Source: Amycolatopsis roodepoortensis (GTDB taxonomy: Bacteria; Actinomycetota; Actinomycetes; Mycobacteriales; Pseudonocardiaceae). Taken from it: a stretch of 64,000 nt of DNA. Where the stretch lies: NCBI RefSeq assembly GCF_014873915.1, contig NZ_JADBEJ010000004.1:1054001-1118000 (forward strand), read 5' to 3'. The translations under genes and the position numbers were made by a program. The notes below the pieces were generated by a model that saw nothing but the letters and a program-made list of their open reading frames with translations, had not been told where the DNA came from and did not search any database. Shown piece after piece: positions 1 to 8,324 of this stretch (position 1 is its first letter; every line of letters starts with the position of its first letter).

Positions 1-431
1 TTCCAGGCGCCCTCGATCTCGCGCACGAGACGGTCGGAGACGTTGTAGTAGGAGTCCGGGTGCTCCGGCGCCACCGCGGTCGGGCAGACCACGACGCGGG
101 CGCCGTAGGCCTTGAGCACGTTGCGCTTGTCCTCACTGACCTTGTCCGGGCAGACGAACACGCACTTGTACCCCTTGCGCTGCGCCACCATGGCCAGCCC
201 GACGCCGGTGTTGCCGGAGGTCGGCTCGACGATGGTGCCGCCGGGCTTCAGCTCGCCGGAACGCTCCGCGGCTTCGATCATCCGCAGCGCGATGCGGTCC
301 TTGACGCTGCCGCCGGGGTTGACGTACTCGACCTTGGCCAGGATGAGCGGCTGGAGCCCCTCGGCCAGTGCGTTCAGCTTGACCAGAGGGGTGTTGCCCA
401 CGAGGTCCACGATGTGCTCGACGTATTCCAC
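1..431 (-). CDS. cbs: Cystathionine beta-synthase (PLP-dependent), N-terminal part, cut by window edge
   Basis: Fold-type II PLP enzyme that condenses homocysteine with serine in transsulfuration. About 143 residues are visible; the C-terminus, including any CBS domains, lies beyond base 1. The PLP lysine sits in NPGGSVKDR (K44) and the phosphate/cofactor loop in EPTSGNTGVG (about 69-78). The stretch from the TSGNTG loop to PDKVSEDKRNV is strongly Cbs-like rather than CysK-like and resembles mycobacterial Rv1077. The start is a GTG at 431; a second in-frame GTG at 437 would add two residues, and neither has a convincing Shine-Dalgarno. The thiolase gene is divergent across a 180-bp gap. The same two families lie close together in M. 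tuberculosis (Rv1077 and Rv1074c), which supports the call. O-acetylserine sulfhydrylase is the main alternative. Confidence 0.9.
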   Translation of the reverse strand, partial: MEYVEHIVDLVGNTPLVKLNALAEGLQPLILAKVEYVNPGGSVKDRIALRMIEAAERSGELKPGGTIVEPTSGNTGVGLAMVAQRKGYKCVFVCPDKVSEDKRNVLKAYGARVVVCPTAVAPEHPDSYYNVSDRLVREIEGAW

Positions 432-611
432 TCCCACAGCCTAAACGCCGCAGGTCGCGATGTGCCCACTCAACTCCGGAGGAGGATCCGCGCCGTCGAA
501 AGAGTGGCGTGGATCGCGTTCGCCTTTGACCCGCACCTCACTCCGGTGGAGGATGCGAGGTGAGCAACCGCTTAGCGCGTGTCTGGATCGAAAACAAGGG
601 AGTGTCGTTCC

Positions 612-1832
612 ATGCCCGAAGCCGTCATCGTCTCCACCGCCCGATCCCCGATCGGCCGCGCCGGCAAGGGATCGCTGGTGAGCATCCGCCCGGACGACCT
701 CGCCGCGCAGATGGTCCGCGCCGCGCTCGACAAGGTCCCCGAACTGGACCCGACGCAGATCGAAGACCTCATGCTGGGCTGTGGTCTCCCCGGCGGCGAG
801 CAGGGCTTCAACATGGGCCGCGCGGTCGCCGTCGAACTCGGTTACGACCACCTGCCCGGCTGCACGATCACGCGGTACTGCTCGTCCAGCCTCCAGACCA
901 CCCGCATGGCGCTGCACGCGATCAAGGCGGGCGAAGGCGACGTGTTCATCTCCGCCGGTGTCGAGACGGTTTCCCGCTTCGCCAACGGAAGCTCGGACTC
1001 CTGGCCGAACACGCACAACCCGCTGTTCGCCGACGCCGAGGCCCGCACAGCGCAGGTGGCGGCCGAAGGTGCCGACAGCTGGACCGACCCGCGCGAGAAC
1101 GGCGCCCTGCCGGACGTCTACATCGCGATGGGCCAGACCGCCGAGAACCTGGCGCGGCTGAAGAACGTTTCGCGTGAGGAGATGGACGAGTTCGGCGTCC
1201 GCTCGCAGAACCTCGCCGAGAAGGCCATCGCGGACGGCTTCTGGGCGAAGGACATCACGCCGGTGACCTTGCCGGACGGCACCGTGGTCTCGAAGGACGA
1301 CGGCCCGCGCGCCGGCGTCACCCTCGAAGGCGTCTCCGGCCTCAAGCCGGTCTTCCGCCCCGACGGCCGGATCACCGCGGGCAACTGCTGCCCGCTCAAC
1401 GACGGCGCGGCCGCGGTGATCATCATGTCCGACACCAAAGCGAAGGAGCTGGGGCTGACGCCGCTCGCCCGCGTCGTCTCCACCGGCGTTTCCGGGTTGT
1501 CGCCGGAGATCATGGGCTACGGCCCGGTCGAAGCGTCGAAGCAGGCTCTCGCCCGCGCCGGGATGTCGATCGGCGACATCGACCTCGTCGAGATCAACGA
1601 AGCGTTCGCCGCTCAGGTCATCCCGTCGTACAAGGATCTCGGGATCGACCTCGACAAGCTGAACGTCAACGGCGGCGCGATCGCCGTCGGCCATCCGTTC
1701 GGCATGACCGGCGCGCGGATCACCTCGACGCTGATCAATTCGCTTCAGCACCACGACAAGCAGTTCGGCCTCGAGACGATGTGCGTCGGTGGCGGCCAGG
1801 GCATGGCGATGGTGCTGGAGCGCCTCTCCTGA
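612..1832 (+). CDS. Acetyl-CoA C-acyltransferase (thiolase), FadA3-like
   Basis: Thiolase of fatty-acid or steroid side-chain degradation, cleaving or condensing 3-ketoacyl-CoA in the cytoplasm. It has 406 residues, normal for the family. The acyl-accepting cysteine is C90 in RYCSSSLQT, the catalytic histidine H361 in [12 protein letters not shown], and the proton-relay cysteine C391 in CVGGGQG. The ATG at 612 has AAGGGAG nine bases upstream; a further in-frame ATG at 579 has no such signal and was rejected. The gene is monocistronic, divergent from cbs and followed by a strong hairpin. The gene order resembles mycobacterial fadA3 near cbs. Substrate chain length cannot be read from sequence. 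Confidence 0.93.
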   Translation: MPEAVIVSTARSPIGRAGKGSLVSIRPDDLAAQMVRAALDKVPELDPTQIEDLMLGCGLPGGEQGFNMGRAVAVELGYDHLPGCTITRYCSSSLQTTRMALHAIKAGEGDVFISAGVETVSRFANGSSDSWPNTHNPLFADAEARTAQVAAEGADSWTDPRENGALPDVYIAMGQTAENLARLKNVSREEMDEFGVRSQNLAEKAIADGFWAKDITPVTLPDGTVVSKDDGPRAGVTLEGVSGLKPVFRPDGRITAGNCCPLNDGAAAVIIMSDTKAKELGLTPLARVVSTGVSGLSPEIMGYGPVEASKQALARAGMSIGDIDLVEINEAFAAQVIPSYKDLGIDLDKLNVNGGAIAVGHPFGMTGARITSTLINSLQHHDKQFGLETMCVGGGQGMAMVLERLS

Positions 1833-1852
1833 CCCGCTGACCTGCGAAAAGG

Positions 1853-1919
1853 GAGCAAGGGACCTTTGCTACCGCTTACTTAGCCAGGCTAAGCGAGTGA
1901 TAGCAAAGGTCCCTTGCTC
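1853..1919. terminator. Long hairpin between convergent genes, inverted pair of the AGCAAGGGACCTTTGCT word
   Basis: Bases 1853-1871 and 1901-1919 are perfect 19-bp inverted repeats. A smaller hairpin (CTTAGCC/GGCTAAG) lies inside the loop. It sits between the thiolase stop (1832) and the MFS stop (1931), so it probably ends transcription from both sides. The same 17-base word recurs at about 5.1, 12.4 and 48.3 kb. Confidence 0.8.
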
Positions 1920-1930
1920 TCTTCCGGCGC

Positions 1931-3463
1931 CTAGTGGGTCATGATCGGCGGGGCCGGGGCGACCTCACCGTCCGCGCCCTCGGGCAGCGCGGGCTTGGTC
2001 TTCGGCAGGAACGCCGCCGGGATGAGGCACAGCGCGAGCAGGATCATCGACCACAGGAACGTCGTCGAGAACGCGTCCGCGGTCAGTCCCGAAGCCGCTT
2101 CGCGCGTCGCCGGGTTCATCACCGCGGCCGTCGCGGCCAGCTGTCCCTGCGCCGTCGGCACGCCGAACTTCCCGGCGAGCAGCGCCGCCAGGATGATCGA
2201 CAGCACCGCCGAACCGATCGCCCCGGCGGTCTGCTGCAGGATGTTCGTCGCAGTCGACGCCTTCGCCATGTCCTCCGACTTGAGCGTCTGCAGCGCGGCC
2301 GAGGTGATCGGCATCATCGTCGCGCCCATGCCGAGCCCCATCACGAACAGCGCCGAAAGCAGCAGCCAGTACGGCGTCGCCGCGGTGATCTGGGTGAAGG
2401 CGATCAGGCCGGCGAGCATCAGCACGAGACCCGGCAGCACGATCTTCCGCGCGCCGATCTTGTCCGCGAAGCGGCCCGCGATCGGCATGGTCAGCATCGC
2501 GCCGACACCCTGCGGGGCGAGCAGCAGACCGGCGTTCATCGCCGATTCGCCGCGCGCCAGCACGAAATACGTCGGCAGGAGCAGCATCGCGCCGAAGAAC
2601 GCGACGCAGAAGAAGGTCATCGTCACCATGGCGACGGAGAACGACCGGTTCTTGAACAGTTTCAGGTCGAGCAGCGGGTTCGTGACCCGGTTCGCCCGGA
2701 ACACGAACGCCACCAGCAACGCGATCCCGGCCAGCGCGGGCAGCCAGACGTCCACCGCGCCCACACCGCCGGCCGCCGGGATGTTCGAAACGCCGAAGAT
2801 CAGCGCCGCCAGACCGGGCGAGACCATCAGCATGCCGAGGAAGTCGAACCGCTCGCTGGGCTCCGGCCGGTCCTTCGGCAGCAGGCGCCAGGCCATCGCC
2901 ATGGTGATCAGGCCGATCGGCACGTTGATGTAGAAGATCCAGCGCCAGCTCACCGCGTCGACCAGCCAGCCGCCGAGGATCGGGCCGCCGATCGGCCCGA
3001 GCAGCATCGGCACCCCGAGCACGCCCATCACCCGCCCGATCCGGTGCGGTCCGGCGGCCCTGGTCAGGATCGTCATGCCGGCGGGCATCAGCATGCCGCC
3101 GCCGAAGCCCTGCAGGACCCGGAAGACGATCAGCGATTCGACGTCCCAGGCCATACCGGCGAGCATCGACCCGATCAGGAACAGCCCGATCGCGGTCATG
3201 TAGAGCCGTTTGGTGCCGAACCGGTCCGAAGCCCAGCCGGTGATCGGGATGACCGTCGCCAAGGCGAGCATGTAACCGGTCGCGATCCACTGGATGGTGT
3301 CGAACGAGGTCTGGAACTCGATGGTCAGTTTCTGGAGCGCGACGTTGACGACCGTCGTGTCGAGGATCGCCATGATCGCGCCGAGGATGACGACGCCGGC
3401 GATCTTGAGCACGCCCGCGTCGAGTTTGTCGCCGCCCGGTGCGGCCGGGCTTTGCGTTGACAT
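1931..3463 (-). CDS. MFS drug exporter, DHA2 family (EmrB/QacA type, 14 TM)
   Basis: Proton-coupled multidrug efflux permease of the inner membrane. The 510 residues and about 14 hydrophobic segments fit DHA2. Motif A-like GWASDRFGTKRLYM (about 77-90) follows TM2, the TM1 motif LDTTVVNVAL (about 34-43) is typical of DHA2, and the motif C-like GPIGGPILGGWLV follows in TM5. The ATG at 3463 has GGGGA about 8 bases upstream. The gene stands alone; about 100 bp upstream lies a 26-bp near-perfect palindrome (3564-3589) that is a good repressor-site candidate, although no regulator gene is adjacent. Substrate unknown. Confidence 0.92.
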   Translation of the reverse strand: MSTQSPAAPGGDKLDAGVLKIAGVVILGAIMAILDTTVVNVALQKLTIEFQTSFDTIQWIATGYMLALATVIPITGWASDRFGTKRLYMTAIGLFLIGSMLAGMAWDVESLIVFRVLQGFGGGMLMPAGMTILTRAAGPHRIGRVMGVLGVPMLLGPIGGPILGGWLVDAVSWRWIFYINVPIGLITMAMAWRLLPKDRPEPSERFDFLGMLMVSPGLAALIFGVSNIPAAGGVGAVDVWLPALAGIALLVAFVFRANRVTNPLLDLKLFKNRSFSVAMVTMTFFCVAFFGAMLLLPTYFVLARGESAMNAGLLLAPQGVGAMLTMPIAGRFADKIGARKIVLPGLVLMLAGLIAFTQITAATPYWLLLSALFVMGLGMGATMMPITSAALQTLKSEDMAKASTATNILQQTAGAIGSAVLSIILAALLAGKFGVPTAQGQLAATAAVMNPATREAASGLTADAFSTTFLWSMILLALCLIPAAFLPKTKPALPEGADGEVAPAPPIMTH

Positions 3464-3563
3464 GAAAATCCGTCCCCTGATGTTCGGTGTCCCCCAGGAC
3501 GCGACAACCCCCGCGGTCGCGACTACGGAATCGACGCCCGGCCTCGCGCCGAGCTCCCCAAGC

Positions 3564-3589
3564 GAGCTTGTGCATTAATGCGCAAGCTC
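3564..3589. promoter_or_regulatory. 26-bp near-perfect palindrome upstream of the MFS exporter (candidate operator)
   Basis: Half-sites GAGCTTG and CAAGCTC flank a core of GCATTAATGC; only one symmetric base pair breaks perfect symmetry. It is A+T-rich at its centre, unlike its surroundings, and lies about 100 bp upstream of the exporter start and 91 bp from the end of the next gene. The form suits a TetR- or MarR-type dimer. Which protein binds it is not shown. Confidence 0.6.
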
Positions 3590-3679
3590 AGTACGTAGCC
3601 GAGGGTAGCCGAACACGGGTTTTACCTGCCAACTTTTTCCCCGTAGACGGACCTAATGGGCAGACCTGTGTACGGAGTG

Positions 3680-4948
3680 TCAGCAGACGCTGTCCGTCGG
3701 CGCCGGGTTGCCGAGCCCGAACAGCGGTCGCAGCTTGAGCCCGATCCAGGTGCCGCCGAGCGCGAACACGCCCCACAGCCAGCCGTGCAGGCTGCCGACC
3801 GAGATGCCGCCGAGGTAGGCGCCGATGTTGCAGCCGCCCGCCATCCGCGCGCCGACACCCATCAGGATCCCGCCGAGCACCGCGGCGACGGCGGTCCGCC
3901 ACGGGATCGAGCTGTGGATCTTCCACGCGCCCGCCGCCGCGGCCGCGACCCCCGCGCCGATCATGATGCCGATGTCGGTGAGGCTGTTCTTGTCCTTCCA
4001 GATGGGCCCCGCCAGCGACGCCGCGTTCGCCTTGATCCGCCAGAACTCCCAGGTCTCGGGGTGCAGGCCGAACACCTGCAGGATCTTGGCGCCCCACAGG
4101 CTGAACGCGCTCGTCACGCCCCAGATCCCGCCGGAGACCAGGAAGACCGCGCCCGCCAGCACGCCGAGCACGACGGCGCCGACGAGGATCGGCCACGAGC
4201 CGCGGTAGATCCGGGCAAAACCGCGCGCGGTCGGCACGACGTCGACCGGCGGCGGGTTGCGGCGCTTCTGCACGAACCGGGTCCCCAGCACGATCGCGGC
4301 GAGGACGGCGATGGTGATCGCCCACGAACCGAACCAGCCGACATGGTCGGCGAGCAGGATGCCCTTGAACTCGGGCCAGCCCGACAGCAGCGGATACGCC
4401 CACGTGTAGAGGACCGAACCGGTGATGAAACCACCGAGGGTCAGCACGATCGTCGACTGCCCGGAGCCGACCGCGAACAGCGTCCCCGAAGCGCACGCGC
4501 CACCCAGCTGCATGCCGATCGCGAAGATCGTCGCGCCGACGAACAGCGCGAGCCCCAGCCCGCCCGCGGTCGGATTCGGCGTGCTGCCGAAGAGCCCGGA
4601 TCCGGTGCCCACGATCAGCGCGATCAACGTCGCGGCCGTTCCGAGCAGCAGCGTGTGCGCCCGAAGCCCCTGGCCGTTCCCGACCGCGATCAGCTGGCGC
4701 CAGGCCGAAGTGAACCCGAAGCGGGAATGGAAGAGCGCGACGCCGAGCAGCAGGCCGAGGATGAGCAGGACACCGAACTTCGCCCCGTGCGCGGCCCAGA
4801 CGTACCAGGTCAGTCCGACCGCGAGGGCGCCCGCGACCGCCAGCGGCACCACCTTGACCGGCTCTTCCGGTTGCGGGACCGGGGCGGCGCAGGAGGTCGG
4901 GAAGTCGAGGAGTTTCTTCTCACCGGCTTGGGTTTCGGTCGTCGCCAC
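3680..4948 (-). CDS. YeeE/YedE (TsuA) family sulfur-compound transporter
   Basis: Inner-membrane protein of the thiosulfate-uptake (TsuA/YeeE) family, 422 residues with about ten or more hydrophobic segments. Two family repeats are plain, each with a conserved cysteine next to a glycine pair: LGGACASGTLFAVGSG in the first half and MAGGCNIGAYLGGISVGS near the C-terminus. In YeeE such cysteines line the thiosulfate path. The GTG at 4948 has GGAG eight bases upstream; longer reading to 5026 lacks a ribosome site. No TusA/YeeD gene is adjacent, but cbs lies about 4 kb away, so a role in cysteine sulfur supply is possible (inference). Substrate could also be another sulfur species. Confidence 0.85.
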   Translation of the reverse strand: MATTETQAGEKKLLDFPTSCAAPVPQPEEPVKVVPLAVAGALAVGLTWYVWAAHGAKFGVLLILGLLLGVALFHSRFGFTSAWRQLIAVGNGQGLRAHTLLLGTAATLIALIVGTGSGLFGSTPNPTAGGLGLALFVGATIFAIGMQLGGACASGTLFAVGSGQSTIVLTLGGFITGSVLYTWAYPLLSGWPEFKGILLADHVGWFGSWAITIAVLAAIVLGTRFVQKRRNPPPVDVVPTARGFARIYRGSWPILVGAVVLGVLAGAVFLVSGGIWGVTSAFSLWGAKILQVFGLHPETWEFWRIKANAASLAGPIWKDKNSLTDIGIMIGAGVAAAAAGAWKIHSSIPWRTAVAAVLGGILMGVGARMAGGCNIGAYLGGISVGSLHGWLWGVFALGGTWIGLKLRPLFGLGNPAPTDSVC

Positions 4949-5068
4949 CAGGACTCCAGGTCGATCGGCGGGGTGGGGGACGAGCAACGTTAGGACCGGT
5001 GACCACCCGGACGCAGCCCGTCCCACACTGTGCGACGAACGGCGGCGCGCGCACGGCCGGATGGCGGC

Positions 5069-5091
5069 GGTAGCAAAGGTCCCTTGCTACC
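5069..5091. repeat. Single copy of the AGCAAAGGTCCCTTGCT word inside a short palindrome
   Basis: GGTAGCAA and TTGCTACC pair around AGGTCCC. The right arm contains the stop codon (TAG) of the minus-strand gene ending at 5087, so the last codons of that gene are part of the repeat. It lies between a start (4948) and a stop (5087) on the same strand and may be a weak terminator. Confidence 0.7.
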
Positions 5092-5620
5092 TGGTGCTCT
5101 TCACGCAGACCGTCGACGGCGGTGTCGAGTAGCTCTTGAGATGGGTCGCGTCCGTGTCGTCACAGGTCGCGACGCTGTCGACGACCTTCACGACCTCCGC
5201 GTCCCGCGTGGGATCCGAGCAGGACACCTTCTGATAGGCCACGCTGTCGGCCAGGAAGTTCTCGAGACAGTCGCCCTGCTTGGCGTTGATCATCATGCAG
5301 AGCTTGTACGAGGCGAAGGTCTTGTCGACGGTGAGCTGGTCGTATTCGCCCGTGGGGCAAGCGCCGCCCGCGTCGGTCTTCGCGCCGGCCTTCGCGTTGG
5401 CCTCCGCCGAGCCGCAGTCCGCCTTGACCGGATCGTCGCCGACGTCACCGAAAGTGGTGACCGCGTAGCAGTCCCCCACCCGTACGTCGTCGGTGTTCGA
5501 GAGGTAGCCGACGATCCACGACGACGCGCTCAGCACCACGATCGCGACCGGTACCAGGAGTCCGACCCAGAACCACTTGGAACGCTTCGGCCTGGCGGGT
5601 TCGCCGCTGTGCTCGGTCAT
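5087..5620 (-). CDS. Single-pass membrane protein with Cys-rich extracytoplasmic domain
   Basis: Not assigned to a named function. The 177 residues start with a basic cytoplasmic tail (PKRSKWFW), then one hydrophobic segment (about 17-39), then an outer domain with eight cysteines and the pattern VGDCYAV, ADCGSA, LCMMINAKQGDC. This resembles LppU-like outer domains of actinomycetes, with probable disulfides. The start ATG at 5620 was chosen because the TM helix follows at once. The stop codon lies inside a dispersed repeat. The gene is downstream of and co-oriented with the Bax inhibitor gene but separated from it by a terminator. Confidence 0.8.
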   Translation of the reverse strand: MTEHSGEPARPKRSKWFWVGLLVPVAIVVLSASSWIVGYLSNTDDVRVGDCYAVTTFGDVGDDPVKADCGSAEANAKAGAKTDAGGACPTGEYDQLTVDKTFASYKLCMMINAKQGDCLENFLADSVAYQKVSCSDPTRDAEVVKVVDSVATCDDTDATHLKSYSTPPSTVCVKSTR

Positions 5621-5644
5621 GGGGCCAGGGTATTCGCGGCGACG

Positions 5645-5678
5645 AAAAAGGGCGCCCCGATCGCTCGGAGCGCCCTTT
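5645..5678 (-). terminator. Rho-independent terminator of the Bax inhibitor gene
   Basis: On the minus strand a 12-bp stem (GGAGCGCCC type, one mismatch; 5647-5658 with 5667-5678) is followed by a run of five T. This is one of the few classic U-tract terminators in the window. Confidence 0.85.
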
Positions 5679-5692
5679 CGCGAAAGCCCGGG

Positions 5693-6529
5693 TCAGTCGT
5701 TTTGGAAGTACGACAGCAGCCGCAGGATCTCGAGGTACAGCCAGACCAGCGTGGTCATGAGACCGAAGGCGGCGAACCACGCCCACTTCGACGGCATGCC
5801 TTCGCGGATCATCCGGTCGGCCTGGTCGAAGTCGAGCAGGAAGCTGAACGCCGCGACACCGATCACCACGAGGCTGAAGATGATCGCGATCGGCCCGCCG
5901 TCACGCAGCGGGTTGAAGCCGAAGAAGCTGGTGATGAGGTTGACCAGCATCAGGATCGCGACGCCGACGACGGCGCCGATGATCCACTTGGTCAGCTTCG
6001 GCGTGACCTTGACCGCGCCGGTCTTGTAGACGACCAGCATCGCGACGAAGACACCCGCCGTGCCGATGATCGCCTGCAGCGCGATACCGGGGTACAGCGC
6101 TTCGAAAAGACCGCTGATCGCACCGAGGAAGACACCCTCGGCGGCCGAGTACGCCAGCGTGAGCGGGCCGCTCGGCTTCTGCTTGAAGATGATCACGAGC
6201 GAGATCACGAGGCCGACGATCATGCCGCCGACGAGCGCGCCGATCACGCCGCCGCTGATACCGGTGATCCGGCCCGCGGCGTCCACGGGCAGCTGGCTGA
6301 TCGCCCAGATCGCGGTGAGCACACCGGTCACCAGCGCGGTGCCGAGGCTCAGCGCCGTCTTGATGACGACGTCGTCGACGGTCATCGGACGGTCGTCGGC
6401 GCCGGCGGAGGTCTGCGGGGGGCCGTAGCCGGGCACGCCGCCCTGGGGTTGGTTGAAGCCTACGTTGGGTCCGTACTGCGCCGCGCCACGCGGCAGGTTC
6501 CGGAACGCCGGGTTGCTACTGGATCGCAC
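5693..6529 (-). CDS. Bax inhibitor-1 / YccA family membrane protein
   Basis: The 278 residues contain a Pro/Gly/Asn-rich cytoplasmic N-terminus (about 1-45) and then seven hydrophobic helices ending in EILRLLSYFQND, the usual layout of the bacterial YccA/YbhL (BI-1) family, which are pH-sensitive calcium-leak or protease-modulating proteins. Motif DFDQADRMIREGMP is typical of the actinobacterial branch. The start is a GTG with AGGAGG five bases upstream. Monocistronic, with its own terminator. An 18-bp palindrome (6600-6617) lies about 70 bp upstream. Physiological role in actinomycetes is not established. Confidence 0.92.
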   Translation of the reverse strand: MRSSSNPAFRNLPRGAAQYGPNVGFNQPQGGVPGYGPPQTSAGADDRPMTVDDVVIKTALSLGTALVTGVLTAIWAISQLPVDAAGRITGISGGVIGALVGGMIVGLVISLVIIFKQKPSGPLTLAYSAAEGVFLGAISGLFEALYPGIALQAIIGTAGVFVAMLVVYKTGAVKVTPKLTKWIIGAVVGVAILMLVNLITSFFGFNPLRDGGPIAIIFSLVVIGVAAFSFLLDFDQADRMIREGMPSKWAWFAAFGLMTTLVWLYLEILRLLSYFQND

Positions 6530-6843
6530 CTGATCCTCCTGGATCTACTGGCACCTGCATCGGGTTCAACGACCGCGTGGGCCGCCCGGTTCCCGTCGAA
6601 GTAAAGACGACTTTACTCACAATCGGCGCGACGCCCATCCCCCACACCGTATGCGGCGCAGATCACCGACCGTTCACCGATACCCCACCTGATGCCGTAT
6701 TGCCAAAACCGCTGATCACCCGCCACTCTCCACGTTGCGTGTTCGGATAATCACCGAAGGCGTGTCGGGGAACCTATCGATCGTGTGACCTGCGTCGACG
6801 TAAATGCGCCGGGGCAGAGCACGGCCAAAGGAGTCAACACACC
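6530..6843. other. 314-bp divergent intergenic region
   Basis: No gene seen. It must hold the promoters of the Bax inhibitor gene (minus) and of the surface-protein/sortase pair (plus). It contains a palindrome at 6600-6617 and a locally A+T-rich stretch around 6600-6730. AAAGGAG at 6827-6833 serves the plus-strand gene. Confidence 0.6.
6600..6617. promoter_or_regulatory. 18-bp palindrome upstream of the Bax inhibitor gene
   Basis: AGTAAAG and CTTTACT flank ACGA. Seven-base perfect arms in A+T-rich sequence about 70 bp upstream of the minus-strand GTG suggest an operator. The binding protein is unknown. Confidence 0.45.
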
Positions 6844-8313
6844 ATGGGGTGGACCACACGCCCGAGCGTGCGTTCGCGCGCCTTGACCAGCCTGATCGCG
6901 ACGTGCCTGCTCGGCGCCTTGTCCGCCACCGTCGCGGTGACACCGGCCTCTGCCGTCGAGAACGAAGGTGTCGGCTACAAGATCACGCCCGGCCAGACGG
7001 TCGACAGCGAGCCAAGAGACCGCGACTGGCTCGGTTCCTATGTCGTCAATGGCAAGCACGTGTTCTGTGTCAGCTTCCAACTGAAGGCGCCGGGCTCGGC
7101 GGAGGAGTACAAGCCCGGCGACGAACTCCTCGACAAGTGGGGACAGAAGCTGCCGGAGGATGTCGCGGCCAACATCTCCTATCTGCTCCTGCGCTACGGC
7201 GGCACGCAGGACAACGCCGAGGCGGCAGCGCTCGCGCACCTGCTGCACTCGTGGACGTCGAAGCCTCGGTCCGACGCCGACCTCAAGCCGGACCTCAAGC
7301 CGGAAGAGATCGGCTACGACATCCAGGGCGCCCTCGGCAAGCTGAAGGAGCAGAAGCCCGACGCCGCCGCGGCCGTCGAGAAGCTGACCAAGGACGCCGA
7401 AGCCAACCGCGGCCCGTGGACCACCGCGATCACGCCGCCGAAGGAAGACCAGCACATCGGCAGCGCGGGCGAGTGGACGATCAGCGTCAAGAACGCCAAG
7501 GGCAAGGGCATCTCGGGCGTTCCCGTGCGGCTCACGCCGTCGAACGCGACCGTCGACGGTGGTGAGAGCACCAAACCCGCGTCGACCTCGAACACCAAGG
7601 CCGAGAAGGCCACCACGGTGAAGACCGGCGAGGACGGCACCGTCACGGTCAAGGTGACGCCCACCGGTGACCAGCCGAAGCTGTCCAGCTCGCTGTCGGC
7701 CCCGGCGGACCGGCCGTACGTACAGTTCCCCGTCAGGACCGGCGTACAGAAGGTCGTCTCGACCGGCGGCGAGAAGGAACTGAAGGCCCAGGGTGTCGCG
7801 GTCGTCGCGAAGCCGGGCAAGGTCCAGGTGACCAAGGTCGACGCGAAGACCGACAAGGGTGTCGCGGGCGCTGTGCTGCGGATCACCGCGAAGGACAAGA
7901 CGACGGCCGCGGTCGGCCAGGACGGCAAGCCCCTCAACGGCGCCGACGGCAAACCCGCCGTCGTCACCACCGAAGGCGAGAACGGCACCGTCACCGTGGA
8001 GAACCTGCGTGCCCCGCAGGAGATCTGCGTGGTCGAGGTCAGCGCGCCGCCGGGCTACACCAACGCGTTCGACCCGAAGAATCCGCCGTCCGCCTGCGGC
8101 GAGCTCAAGCCGGGTGAGACGCTGGCGCTCAAGGTCGCCAACACGCCCAACGAGGTACCGCGCACCATCCCCGCCGGCGACCGGCCGGTGGCGATGATGC
8201 AGGGCACCGTCGAGAACTCGGCGTCGACCGCCGGCATTCTCGGCGTCGGCGCGCTCGCGCTGCTCGGTTCGCTGATGGTGGGCGTGGCCGCGCGGCGGTC
8301 TTCGCGACGCTAA
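6844..8313 (+). CDS. Secreted, membrane-anchored pilin-like (SpaA/Cna-B type) surface protein
   Basis: The 489 residues begin with a Sec signal peptide ending near TPASA (about 36). An N-terminal domain with KHVFCVSFQLKAP and a helical stretch NISYLLLRYGG...LLHSW resembles thioester/adhesin domains of Gram-positive surface proteins. Next come an Ig-like region rich in Lys/Thr/Asp (VPVRLTPSNATVDGG, about 222-236) and a Cna-B/SpaA-type domain (VQVTKVDAKTDKGVAGAVLRI, split by position around 322-342). The C-terminus has a TM helix and an RRSSRR tail, as in a sortase signal, but no LPXTG-like motif is visible ahead of the helix. SD AAAGGAG is ten bases upstream. It is immediately followed by a class F sortase, probably its partner. 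Confidence 0.82.
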   Translation: MGWTTRPSVRSRALTSLIATCLLGALSATVAVTPASAVENEGVGYKITPGQTVDSEPRDRDWLGSYVVNGKHVFCVSFQLKAPGSAEEYKPGDELLDKWGQKLPEDVAANISYLLLRYGGTQDNAEAAALAHLLHSWTSKPRSDADLKPDLKPEEIGYDIQGALGKLKEQKPDAAAAVEKLTKDAEANRGPWTTAITPPKEDQHIGSAGEWTISVKNAKGKGISGVPVRLTPSNATVDGGESTKPASTSNTKAEKATTVKTGEDGTVTVKVTPTGDQPKLSSSLSAPADRPYVQFPVRTGVQKVVSTGGEKELKAQGVAVVAKPGKVQVTKVDAKTDKGVAGAVLRITAKDKTTAAVGQDGKPLNGADGKPAVVTTEGENGTVTVENLRAPQEICVVEVSAPPGYTNAFDPKNPPSACGELKPGETLALKVANTPNEVPRTIPAGDRPVAMMQGTVENSASTAGILGVGALALLGSLMVGVAARRSSRR

Positions 8314-8324
8314 GAGGTTCTGGA

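Noticed and set aside
441..1754. Long minus-strand open frame opposite the thiolase gene
   Set aside because: Shadow of the real gene in G+C-rich DNA: low-complexity Arg/Asp/Val composition, no domain, while the plus-strand frame has all thiolase active-site motifs.
3586..3679. Possible terminator or small gene downstream of the sulfur transporter gene
   Set aside because: No stem of useful length and no frame with a ribosome site could be supported.
8180..8310. LPXTG sorting signal in the pilin-like protein
   Set aside because: The TM helix and basic tail are there, but no LPXTG, LAXTG or LPXTA-like sequence precedes them.
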